This document shows positions 29,989 through 39,489 of a stretch of 64,000 nucleotides of DNA, piece after piece. Numbering within the stretch: the stretch's first letter is position 1; each line of letters opens with the position of its first letter. The notes under the pieces were generated by a model, which searched no databases, had not been told where the DNA came from, and saw only the letters and a program-made list of their open reading frames with translations. A program made the translations under genes and the position numbers. Source of the stretch: Branchiostoma floridae (taxonomy: Eukaryota > Chordata > Leptocardii > Amphioxiformes > Branchiostomatidae); NCBI RefSeq assembly GCF_000003815.2, contig NC_049994.1:8196316-8260315 (forward strand), written 5' to 3'.

Positions 29989-30389
29989 CGAGGTTTTCGT
30001 AGTTTTGCGGGCTTTGGAACCGCGATGCAGAGTTATGTAGTGTACCTTAGGTCACAGCATGTAAATTTTATGACATTCACCCCCTCGTTATTTTCGGAGA
30101 AACAAAAACAAGACTTTTTCTGCTTTGGAGATGGTGAACATGACCATTGTTTTCAGCACTCGGTTCCAGTGCGGAAGGTGAAGCTTTCGTAGACTTGCAC
30201 GAAAATTACCAAAATGGGCATATATCCTGTGTTGTAGCGTACTAACGTAATGATTGTACTTGTAGAAGTGACAGAGGTTACGACTGTAGTTGTAGAAGTG
30301 TTAGATAGTTGGGTAGCTGTAAAAGTGACACCACTAGTTGGATAGTAACGTAAAAGTGTCACCGCTAATGCACTATGGATGCCATGAGT

Positions 30390-30570
30390 GTATACGTCGT
30401 AGTTACCAACTTTGTTGGTGATACCAGTCTACCACACTAGTGCCACTTTTACTACTATGGTGCCTATTCTTAAAATGTAGCCATCTTGTTTTGTTGTACT
30501 CGTCTTGTTTTCTTTCGCCCTATTGCACTATTTTTGCCGTGTAAAGAGGATGTAATCAATAAATTTACAT
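30390..30570 (+). repeat. Segment duplicated at 38440-38665
   Basis: Both contain CAGTCTACCACAC followed by a GTG-C-A tract and, about 150 bp later, AGAGGATGT-ATC-ATAA. One copy lies on each side of the gene C coding exon, which suggests a duplication that bracketed it. Diverged. Confidence 0.5.
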
Positions 30571-30892
30571 ACTGTCCGAAACAAATATTAGTGAGGTACA
30601 CAGGCAGGTACAGGTCCTGCATCTGTACTTTTAAAAAAGCAAGTTTAATCAAGGAGTTCTTGAAAGCTCCTTAGTTTAATTGCCAATTATTAACATCTTG
30701 AAATATGCCTTTAGAAATGGTGCAGAAATTGCGGGCAACATTGCTGTATCCTGTAGAGAATATTAAGAAACCTGGAAAAATCTCTCAGACATTAAAAGAG
30801 GCCATATTCAGACAGAAGAATATATCTAAAATCTGCGCCATTTTCTTTTTAATAAAAATATCATCCGACCAATATTTTTTACAATATTAGGG

Positions 30893-33800
30893 ATGGCGAA
30901 GTTCACATCAAGATCTCCCGTGAAAGAGCTCCATGCAGAACAAACTGTGAACGAGGTGTACATCAAAGAGGAGGAGACAGGAGGCACTAGATGGCAACAG
31001 AATGAACTAGGCAATGCGCTGCATCACGAAATGTACAGTGAAGGCTTCTTTGGCGAAACCCAACGTACCGAACACCCTTGGAACAAGACAGACAACAGTT
31101 GGGGACAGACACCTGAAACGGCACGGCAGCAGGATAAGGAAAGGGACGTTCCCAATGACAGATTTTGTAGTGTAAAAGCAGAAATAGGAGAATCCAGCTG
31201 TGGTCTTTCTGATGGAAAACTCTACACTCTACACTCTACACATTCTGAAAAAGACATAGACCATTCTGGGAATGACTATGAGAAACCCTACATGTGTGGG
31301 GAGTGTGGATACAGGACAGACAGGGAGTCCCACTTATCGCAACACACGAGAACACACACAGGGGAAAAGCCATTCAAGTGTGACCAGTGTGACTATTCTG
31401 CAAGACTCAAATCTACTTTGGTCAAACATATAAGAACGCACACTGGTGAAAAACCCTACATGTGCGGAGAGTGTGGGTACAGGGCGGCTCAAATGTCTTC
31501 CTTATCCAAACATATGACGACCCATACAGGAGATAAACCCTACAAGTGTGACCAGTGTAGCTTTTCTTCAACGCTAAAATGTCATTTGAACAAACATATA
31601 GCAAAACACACAAGAGACACTGGATGGCAACAGAATGAACAAGACAATGTGCAGTACCAGGAAACATACAATGAAGACTTCTGCGGTGGCACTCAACCTA
31701 TGGGACATCCTTTGAACGACACAGACAACAGTTGGGGACAGGCACCTGGGACGGAACTGCAACATGACAATGAAATGGACGATCCCAATGACAAAGTGTG
31801 TGGTGTAAAAGCAGAAATGGGAGAGTCCAGCTGTGAGCTTTCTGATGGAGAACTCTGTACTGGGCATTCTGGGAATGATATGGACCCTTTTTGGTATGAC
31901 AAACCCTACATGTGTGGGGAGTGTGGATACAGGACAGACAGGGAGTCCCACTTATCCCAACACATGAGAACACACACAGGAGAGAAACCATTCAAGTGTG
32001 ACCAGTGTGACTATTCTGCTGCAGTCAAATCCACTTTGGTCAGTCATCTAAGAACGCACACCGGCGAGAAACCCTACATGTGTGGAGAGTGTGGGTTCAT
32101 GGCGGCTCAAAAGTCTTCCTTATCCAAACATATGACGACCCATACAGGAGATAAACCCTATAAGTGTGACCAGTGTAGCTTTTTTTCAACGCGAAAATAT
32201 CATTTGAACCAACATAAAGCAAAACACACAAGAGACACTGGATGGCAACAGAATGAACAAGACAATGTGCTGTACCAGAAAACATACAATGAAGACTTCT
32301 GCGGTGGCACTCAACCTATCGGACATTCTTTTAACGACACAGACAACAGTTTGGGACAGACACAAGGAGCGGAACTGCAACAGGACAATGAAATGGACGA
32401 TCCCAATGACAAAGTGTGTAATGTAAAAGCAGAAATAGGAGAGTCCAGCTGTGAGCTTTCTGATGGAGAGCTACATACTGGACATTCTGGAAATGAACAT
32501 ATAGCAAAACACACAAGAAGCACTGGATGGCAACAGAATGAACAAGACAACGTGCTGTGCCACGAAACGTACAACGAAGACTTCTTTGCGAGAACCCAAC
32601 CAAATAGACATCCTTTAGACAAGACAGACAACAGTTGGGGACAGAACTCAGGAATGTCACTGCAACAGGATGAGGAAAAGGACAATCCCAATGTAAAAGT
32701 TTATAGTGTAAAAGAAGAAATAGGAGAGTCCAGCTGTGAGCTTTCTGTTGGAGAACTCTGTACTGGACATTCTGGAAAAGACATGGACCATCCTGGGTAT
32801 CCCGGGAAGAAGATGGACTGTACAGAACACTTTGGGAAGGAGAGTGACAACGTGGCACAGAAATCATATAATGTGAACTTTCCTCAACCTAACAGCATAT
32901 CAACCTCCCTGGTACAGGAGAGCAGAGGCAATATGGGAAGACATGTGGTTAAACATTCTAATGAAAAACCATTCGCTTGTAAAGAGTGTCCGTACAGCAC
33001 ATATGGAAAGTCTGACTTATCCCGACACATGAGAACCCATACAGGAGAGAAACCATACAAGTGTGACCAGTGCGACTATTCTGCTGCAGTCAAATCTACT
33101 TTGGTCAAACATCTAAGAACGCACACAGGTGAAAAACCCTACATGTGCGGAGAGTGTGGGTACAGGACGGCTCAAATGTCTTGCTTATCCAAACATATGA
33201 GGACTCATACAGGGGATAAACCCTACAAGTGTGACCAGTGTAGCTATTCTGCAGTGCAAAAATCTCATTTGGACGAACATATATTAGCAAAACACACAAG
33301 AGACACTGGAAGGCAACAGAATGAACAAGACAACGTGCTGTGCCATTCATACAGTGAAGACTTCTTCGACGGAATTCAACCAGCCGGACATCCTTTAAAC
33401 GTGACAGACAACAATTGGGGACAGGCACGAGGAACGACACGACAACGGGGCGAAGAAAGGGACGTTCCCAATGACAAAGTGTGTGCTGTAAAAGTAGAAA
33501 TGGGAGAGTCCAGTTGTGAGCCCTTTGTTGGAGAACTACATACTGGACATTCTGCGAAAGACATGGACCATCCTGTGTATCCCGGGGAGGAGATGGACTG
33601 TACTGAACACCCTGGGAAGGAGAGTGACAGCCTGCAACAGAAAACGTATAATGTGAACTTTCCCCAACCTGACAGCATATCAACCTCGCGGGTACAGAAC
33701 ACAGGTAATATGGGAAGGCATGTGGTTAAACACCTTGATGAGAAACCATTCGCTTGTAAAGAGTGTCCGTACAGCACGTATGGAAAGTCCCAATTAACGC

Positions 33801-36800
33801 AACACATGAGAACCCACACAGGGGAAAAACCATTCAAGTGTGACCAGTGTGGCTATTCTGCTGCAATCAAATCTACTTTGGTCAAACATTTAAGAACGCA
33901 CACTGGTGAGAAACCCTACATGTGCGGAGAGTGTGGATACAGGGCGGCTCAAATGTCTTCCTTATCCAAACATATGACGACCCATATAGGAGATAAACCT
34001 TACAAGTGTGACCAGTGTAGCTTTTCTTCAACGCTAAAATGTCATTTGAACAAACATATAGCAAAACACACAGGAGACACTGGATGGCAACAGAATGAAC
34101 AAGACAATGTGCTGTACCAGGAAACATACAATGAAGACTTCTGCGGTGGAACTCAACCGACTGGACATCCTTTGAACGACACAGACAACAGTTGGGGACA
34201 GGCACCAGGGACGAAACTGCAAGAGGACAATGAAATGGACATTCCCAATGACAAAGTGTGTGGTGAAAACGCAGAAAAGGGGGAATCCAGCTGTGAGGTT
34301 TCTGATGGAGAACTCTGTACTGGGCATTCTGGGAATGATATGGACCCTTTTTGGTATGACAGACCCTACATGTGTGGGGAGTGTGGATACAGGACAGGCA
34401 GGGAGTCCCACTTATCCCAACACATGAGAACACACACAGGAGAGAAACCATTCAAGTGTGACCAGTGTGACTATTCTGCTGCAGTCAAATCCACTTTGGT
34501 CAGTCATCTAAGAACGCACACTGGCGAGAAACCCTACATGTGCGGAGAGTGTGGGTTCAGGGCGGCTCAAAAGTCTTCCTTATCCAAACATATGAGGACT
34601 CATACAGGGGATAAACCCTACAAATGTGACCAGGGTAGGTATTCTGCAATACAAAAATCTCATTTGGACCAACATATAGCAAAACACAGAGGAGACACTG
34701 GATGGCAACAGAATGAACAAGACAACGTGCTGTGCCAGGGAATATACAGTAAAGACATTTTCGTTGGAACTGAACCACCCGAGCATCCTTTAAACATGAC
34801 AGACAACAGTTGGGGACAGGCACCAGGAACGACACGCCAACAGAAGGAGGAAAGGGACGTTCCCAATGACAAAGTGTGTGGTGTAAAAGTAGACATGGGA
34901 GAATCCAGTTGTGAGCTTTCTGTTGGAGACTTCTGTACTGGAGATTCTATGAGTAACATGGACCCTCCTGGGTATTCCGGGGAGGCGATTGACTGTACTG
35001 AACACTTTGGAACGGAGAGTGACAACGTGGCACAGCAATCATATAATGTGAACTTTCCTCAAGCTGACAGCATATCAACCTCACAGGTACAGGAGAGCAG
35101 AGGCAATATGGGAACGCATGTGGTTACACACACTAATGAAAAACCATTCGCTTGTAAAGTGTGTCCGTACAGCACATATGGAAAGTCTGACTTATCCCGA
35201 CACATGAGAACCCATACAGGACAGAAACCATACAAGTGTGACCAGTGTGACTATTCTGCTGCAGTCAAATCCACTTTGGTCTGGCATCTAAGAACGCACA
35301 CAGGTGTGAAATCCTACAAGTGTGACCAGTGTAGGTATTCTGCAGTGCAAAAATCTCATTTGGACGAACATATATTAGCAAATCACACAAGAGACACTGG
35401 AATGACACAGAATGAACAAGACAACGTGCTGTGTCATGGAACATACAGTGAAGACTTCTTCGACGGAATTCAACCAGCCGGACATCCTTTAAACGTGACA
35501 GACAACAATTGGGGACAGGCACGAGGAACGACACGCCAACGGGGCGAGGAAAGGGACGTTCCCAATGACAAAGTGTGTGCTGTAAAAGTAGAAATGGGAG
35601 AGTCCAGTTGTGAGCCCTTTGTTGGAGAACTACATACTGGACATTCTGCGAAAGACATGGACCATCCTGTGTATCCCGGGGAGGAGATGGACTGTACTGA
35701 ACACCCTGGGAAGGAGAGTGACAGCCTGCAACAGAAAACGTATAATGTGAACTTTCCCCAACCTGACAGCATATCAACCTCGCGGGTACAGAACACAGGT
35801 AATATGGGAAGGCATGTGGTTAAACACCTTGATGAGAAACCATTCGCTTGTAAAGAGTGTCCGTACAGCACGTATGGAAAGTCCCAATTAACGCAACACA
35901 TGAGAACCCACACAGGGGAAAAACCATTCAAGTGTGACCAGTGTGGCTATTCTGCTGCAGTCAAATCTACTTTGGTCAAACATCTAAGAACGCACACAGG
36001 TGAGAAACCCTACATGTGCGGAGAGTGTGGATACAGGGCGGCTCAAATGTCTTCCTTATCCAAACATATGACGACCCATACAGGAGATAAACCCTACAAG
36101 TGTGACCAGTGTAGCTTTTCTTCAACGCTAAAATGTCATTTGAGCCAACATATAGCAAATCACACTAGAGACACTGGATGGCAACAGAATGAACAAGACA
36201 ACGTGCTGTGCCAGGAAGCGTACAGTGAAGACTTCTTCAGGGGAACTCAACCGACCGGACATCCCTTGAACGACACAGACAACAGTTGGGGACAAACACA
36301 AGGAACGGCACGGCAACAGGACGAGGAAATGGACATTCCCAATGACAAAGTCTTTGGTGTAAAAACAGAAATGAGAGAGTCCAGCTGTGAGCTTTCTATT
36401 GGACAACTACATACTGGACATTCTGGGAAGGACTTGGACCATCCTGGGTATCCTGGGAAGGAGCCAGACTGTACTGTACACCTTGGGAATGAGAGTGACA
36501 ACCTACAGCAGAAAACGTGTGAAGTGAACTTTCCCCAACCTGACAACATAGCAACCTCACAGGTACAGGAGAGCAGAGGCAATATGGGATGGCATGTGGT
36601 TTTATTTAAACATTCTAATGAGAAACCATTCGCTTGTAAAGAGTGTCCGTACAGCACATATCTTAAGTCTGACTTATCCCGACATATGAGAACACATACA
36701 GGAGAGAAACCGTACAAGTGTGACCAGTGTGCCTATTCTGCTGCAGTCAAATCCTCTTTGGTCAAACATCTAAGAACGCACACTGGAGAGAAGCCCTACA

Positions 36801-36961
36801 TGTGCGGAGAGTGTGGATACAGGACGGCTCAAATGTCTTGCTTATCCAAACATATGAGGACTCATACAGGGGATAAACCCTACAGGTGTGACCAGTGTAG
36901 CTATTCTGCAACACGAAAATCTTATTTGGACAAACATAAAGTAAAACACACTGGTCAATAA
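30893..36961 (+). CDS. Giant modular C2H2 zinc-finger gene C (2022 aa, 31 fingers)
   Basis: A single coding exon after an ATATTAG acceptor (exon from 30891). The start is fixed by MAKFTS and ELHAEQ, shared with gene B. Eight finger clusters at about residues 130-241, 335-448, 691-804, 950-1062, 1155-1267, 1416-1502, 1648-1760 and 1909-2022 hold 4,4,4,4,4,3,4,4 fingers. They are separated by 85-240-residue acidic linkers built from the same words (TGWQQNEQDN, NEDFCGGTQP, WGQAPGT, DVPNDKVCGVK, GESSCELSDGEL, DHPGYPG, NVNFPQPDSISTS, NMGRHVVKH). Blocks starting at 33361 and 35455 are near-identical (offset 2094 nt), and another pair is offset by 2460 nt. The linker between clusters 2 and 3 is double, with a finger remnant (EHIAKHTR) at the join. 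The last finger of cluster 5 has CDQG instead of CDQC. A nuclear DNA-binding protein is inferred; no effector domain is recognised. Confidence 0.93.
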   Translation: MAKFTSRSPVKELHAEQTVNEVYIKEEETGGTRWQQNELGNALHHEMYSEGFFGETQRTEHPWNKTDNSWGQTPETARQQDKERDVPNDRFCSVKAEIGESSCGLSDGKLYTLHSTHSEKDIDHSGNDYEKPYMCGECGYRTDRESHLSQHTRTHTGEKPFKCDQCDYSARLKSTLVKHIRTHTGEKPYMCGECGYRAAQMSSLSKHMTTHTGDKPYKCDQCSFSSTLKCHLNKHIAKHTRDTGWQQNEQDNVQYQETYNEDFCGGTQPMGHPLNDTDNSWGQAPGTELQHDNEMDDPNDKVCGVKAEMGESSCELSDGELCTGHSGNDMDPFWYDKPYMCGECGYRTDRESHLSQHMRTHTGEKPFKCDQCDYSAAVKSTLVSHLRTHTGEKPYMCGECGFMAAQKSSLSKHMTTHTGDKPYKCDQCSFFSTRKYHLNQHKAKHTRDTGWQQNEQDNVLYQKTYNEDFCGGTQPIGHSFNDTDNSLGQTQGAELQQDNEMDDPNDKVCNVKAEIGESSCELSDGELHTGHSGNEHIAKHTRSTGWQQNEQDNVLCHETYNEDFFARTQPNRHPLDKTDNSWGQNSGMSLQQDEEKDNPNVKVYSVKEEIGESSCELSVGELCTGHSGKDMDHPGYPGKKMDCTEHFGKESDNVAQKSYNVNFPQPNSISTSLVQESRGNMGRHVVKHSNEKPFACKECPYSTYGKSDLSRHMRTHTGEKPYKCDQCDYSAAVKSTLVKHLRTHTGEKPYMCGECGYRTAQMSCLSKHMRTHTGDKPYKCDQCSYSAVQKSHLDEHILAKHTRDTGRQQNEQDNVLCHSYSEDFFDGIQPAGHPLNVTDNNWGQARGTTRQRGEERDVPNDKVCAVKVEMGESSCEPFVGELHTGHSAKDMDHPVYPGEEMDCTEHPGKESDSLQQKTYNVNFPQPDSISTSRVQNTGNMGRHVVKHLDEKPFACKECPYSTYGKSQLTQHMRTHTGEKPFKCDQCGYSAAIKSTLVKHLRTHTGEKPYMCGECGYRAAQMSSLSKHMTTHIGDKPYKCDQCSFSSTLKCHLNKHIAKHTGDTGWQQNEQDNVLYQETYNEDFCGGTQPTGHPLNDTDNSWGQAPGTKLQEDNEMDIPNDKVCGENAEKGESSCEVSDGELCTGHSGNDMDPFWYDRPYMCGECGYRTGRESHLSQHMRTHTGEKPFKCDQCDYSAAVKSTLVSHLRTHTGEKPYMCGECGFRAAQKSSLSKHMRTHTGDKPYKCDQGRYSAIQKSHLDQHIAKHRGDTGWQQNEQDNVLCQGIYSKDIFVGTEPPEHPLNMTDNSWGQAPGTTRQQKEERDVPNDKVCGVKVDMGESSCELSVGDFCTGDSMSNMDPPGYSGEAIDCTEHFGTESDNVAQQSYNVNFPQADSISTSQVQESRGNMGTHVVTHTNEKPFACKVCPYSTYGKSDLSRHMRTHTGQKPYKCDQCDYSAAVKSTLVWHLRTHTGVKSYKCDQCRYSAVQKSHLDEHILANHTRDTGMTQNEQDNVLCHGTYSEDFFDGIQPAGHPLNVTDNNWGQARGTTRQRGEERDVPNDKVCAVKVEMGESSCEPFVGELHTGHSAKDMDHPVYPGEEMDCTEHPGKESDSLQQKTYNVNFPQPDSISTSRVQNTGNMGRHVVKHLDEKPFACKECPYSTYGKSQLTQHMRTHTGEKPFKCDQCGYSAAVKSTLVKHLRTHTGEKPYMCGECGYRAAQMSSLSKHMTTHTGDKPYKCDQCSFSSTLKCHLSQHIANHTRDTGWQQNEQDNVLCQEAYSEDFFRGTQPTGHPLNDTDNSWGQTQGTARQQDEEMDIPNDKVFGVKTEMRESSCELSIGQLHTGHSGKDLDHPGYPGKEPDCTVHLGNESDNLQQKTCEVNFPQPDNIATSQVQESRGNMGWHVVLFKHSNEKPFACKECPYSTYLKSDLSRHMRTHTGEKPYKCDQCAYSAAVKSSLVKHLRTHTGEKPYMCGECGYRTAQMSCLSKHMRTHTGDKPYRCDQCSYSATRKSYLDKHKVKHTGQ

Positions 36962-37095
36962 ACTTACCTTTGAGGGTAGTGTGGGTACAGAGCAACACAG
37001 AAGTCTGCTTTTAATTTGTCGGTACATACGAGAACCCATAACGTTGATAAACCATAGAGATGAGACCAATGTATCTATTTTGCAGCATAAAATGT
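36962..37095 (+). pseudogene. Relic zinc fingers past the gene C stop
   Basis: After the TAA the same frame still reads as decayed fingers: a GYRT-type (GYRATQKSAF, HTRTH) then a DYSA-type (DQCIYFAA), with several stops and lost cysteines. The ancestral array was therefore at least two fingers longer. Confidence 0.7.
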
Positions 37096-38139
37096 TTTAA
37101 AAGGCATCAGTCAGTGAACATAGTGATATGCCAAGCCTTTTTTCGGTCTTACATGGCTTGATCTTACCAAGAATTAGGTGTGATGCGCTTCAGATGGTTT
37201 GGCGGTTAAATGATACAAATCAATGGGGAATTCAATTAAACAAGATGTGAAAAAAATATGTAGCAATGTTTGGTTTATGTACTATTCAAGCTATTCAAAC
37301 AATCGTCGGTAGATGTCGTTGTTGTCTTCATCACGGTCACCCACGACAAACGTGTTCTCGCATTGAAGGAAATAGATAACTAAGTATGTAATAGAAGTAA
37401 TGATCATTCAGTAGCGCCCCCTATCGATGCACTGAAATAGTGCTTTTTATCAATCAACAATTTAATCTCTTATAGTTAACCATCTGTTTAGAGAAAACAC
37501 CATGGGGCGCCCGGGCATACCGCACTACATGTACGTTAATTGTATTACGACTGTTTAAATACATTATTTTTTACTTCAACAGGGCTTTAATTTAAAAAAT
37601 GGAAGATTTTACAAACTGAATATCACAGACCTAATGAATACATGATTGCACTTGCATTAAATGATATACATGTATCACATACAACATACATACAACATAC
37701 ACACATACATACATACATACATACATACATACATACATACATACTTACATACAAACATAAACACAACCACACATCTGCGTATATTTAAAGACATGTTCAT
37801 CACATATAAAAATGTGTCACCTCAATGTTGCATGACGTTTCGATAAACCTACATCACTTTGCCCTGTATGAGCGCCTAAACCCAATCTTTTTCCAAGGTT
37901 ATAAGACCTTTTACAAAAGTTCAAAGTACTTAAGATGTGTACTACCTCCATTAGCTGCGTAACATGATATCGTATCCAAAATGTCCCCGGGTGCGTCATT
38001 TATCTCCTAAGGCCACAGCAAGTATATTTTATGAATGACATCCACGCGCTCAGTAATTTTCTCCTGATTTCAGAATAATAATATTATAATAATAATCACC
38101 AGGTGTATATTGACAGCCAGTAGTTACCTAAATTATGAG
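37096..38139. other. Intergenic, with an ATAC microsatellite
   Basis: Contains a (CATA)n run at about 37672-37746. No gene recognised. Confidence 0.5.
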
Positions 38140-38408
38140 TAATGAGGCTGTTTAACGTGGTCGAGGCACCTCCTCAAGCACAGGACCCACGTTTTACGTC
38201 TCTTACGGCAGACAATTTCGTGGGACGCTTCGTGAGGCTACAGAAATCCGGTCGTCCTTCAGTTTATTTATTTTACCAGGAATACATCTCAAGTCAGCGT
38301 AGTCCTTGGTTGGGGGTCTTCCATCCAGGACTGTCCGGACCGCCCGTTGCTTAACTTTGAATTCCGAGATCGTGGGATCGGGTGTACCAACGCGCCACGC
38401 GGCCGTAG
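38140..38408 (-). mobile_element. 5S rRNA-derived SINE (SINE3-type), minus strand
   Basis: The minus strand from 38408 reads like 5S rRNA: CTACGGCC, then CACCCGATC, CGATCTCGGAA, AAGTTAAGCAACG (box A region) and GTCCTGGATGGAAGACC (box C region). It has small insertions and keeps the 5S order and spacing. About 120 nt of 5S-like head is followed by an unrelated body of about 150 nt with an AAATAAATAAA stretch. 5S-headed SINEs are known in deuterostomes; family assignment is inference. Confidence 0.7.
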
Positions 38409-39252
38409 CCAGAAAAAAGGATTTTTTGCCAAATTGATAGGTGGTGCCAGTCTACCACACAGGTGTCATGTTAACTACACTTGTGCACTTTTTAAATTAG
38501 TGGCTTGTTAGCTGTGGTGCCATATTTTGTCACTGCAACTCTTGTTATCTGTTTATTGTTTCTTCTTCAAAAATTCGACAGCTAGATCTTTTACGTATCT
38601 TTTTTTTGCGCTACCTCATGATTTTTTGCAGTCTACAGAGGATGTCATCCATAAGATTTACTTGCCGTGGCCTAGTGCTAAATACGCCGCCTACGTTCGG
38701 TGATGTCTGCCGATAACACAGCACGTCGCATGTTGACATTTCACCGCTCCACATGATAAGCGCTAAATCGTTTAACTCCACTGATGGTTCTTGGAAACTG
38801 CAATCATGTTCAAGGTTACATGATGTCACATACTGTAGATGCCCCCTATCGTGTTATATGTGTAATGCATAATTTAGATCTTATATTTTCACACTCCAGT
38901 TCATCAATCTGTTCTGTACATGTCTAGAGTCTCAAAAGTGTTATAACGGTGGGAAATTCACTTTACATTTCTATCTTATCTCCCATATGGATTCCAGGAC
39001 TACTCTTTTTTTCTGCTTCTATGGTGAACGCGCTTTTCATATTCCCATGCTTGTATATGCCTAGTCACTAACAGTGGTATGGTCTGGAATGACCATTTCT
39101 ATGTTTTCAATCACTTCTGGTAGGATAATCATTTTGACTTCAGATTAATCAAGCAGTCTTATCATTCACCATTGTAACTTGTTCTAAGACAAATTGTTTT
39201 CACACTCAAAATACATAGTATTACTTTTGCAGATTCTAGAGTAACGTAAATG
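38409..39252. other. Intergenic; no gene
   Basis: Holds the second copy of the 30390-30570 segment (38440-38665). Nothing else supported. Confidence 0.4.
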
Positions 39253-39489
39253 TGGTATCTCACTGCACTTGGTGCACCAATGCGGCACTGTGGGGTTCAT
39301 TCATTGCGGCACTGTTGTGTTGTTTTTGCCGATTTTTTTTATTATTATTCAGATATTGCGTAATACGTAAAAGTATGACTTACAAGACAACAAAATCCAC
39401 AAAACGTAATTTTTTATCTCTGAAATCCGTTAGGTAATGTATCGAACCCCGCAGTGCCGCACCGTTGCTCCAAGTGCAGTGAGATACCA
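39253..39489. mobile_element. MITE family 1, copy 1
   Basis: Terminal inverted repeats TGGTATCTCACTGCACTTGG and CCAAGTGCAGTGAGATACCA enclose 237 bp with the family core AGATATTGCGTAATACGTAA. Subtype with CGGCAC words next to the arms. Confidence 0.85.

Larger units (their letters stand above)
28500..30198. mobile_element. Foldback element with two arrays of palindromic units
   Basis: Outer inverted arms: GCAAGTCTACGAAA-ACCTCG-CC followed by TTCCGCACTGG at 28500-28530, and its reverse complement with three mismatches at 30168-30198. A further inverted copy of CTACGAAAACCTCGCC lies at 29987-30002, and a direct partial copy (AAAACCTCGCCTTCCGCACTGG, split) at 28894-28916. The interior holds two palindrome arrays separated by a duplicated spacer. 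No transposase or other coding frame. A nonautonomous foldback DNA element is inferred; I see no convincing target-site duplication. Confidence 0.7.

Noticed and set aside
28520-36961. Gene C protein binding the palindrome array in its own intron
   Set aside because: A rough reading of the finger helices (recognition code) predicts G/A-rich triplets with no clear match to CAGCACTGG. Attractive but unsupported.
31422-37069. Many minus-strand open frames of 60-190 codons across gene C
   Set aside because: They are antisense shadows of the repeated zinc-finger coding sequence and recur with each module (for example CVPNCCL-like words). No independent domains.
37661-37846. 61-codon plus frame
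   Set aside because: Mostly the CATA microsatellite (HTYIHTYIHTY).
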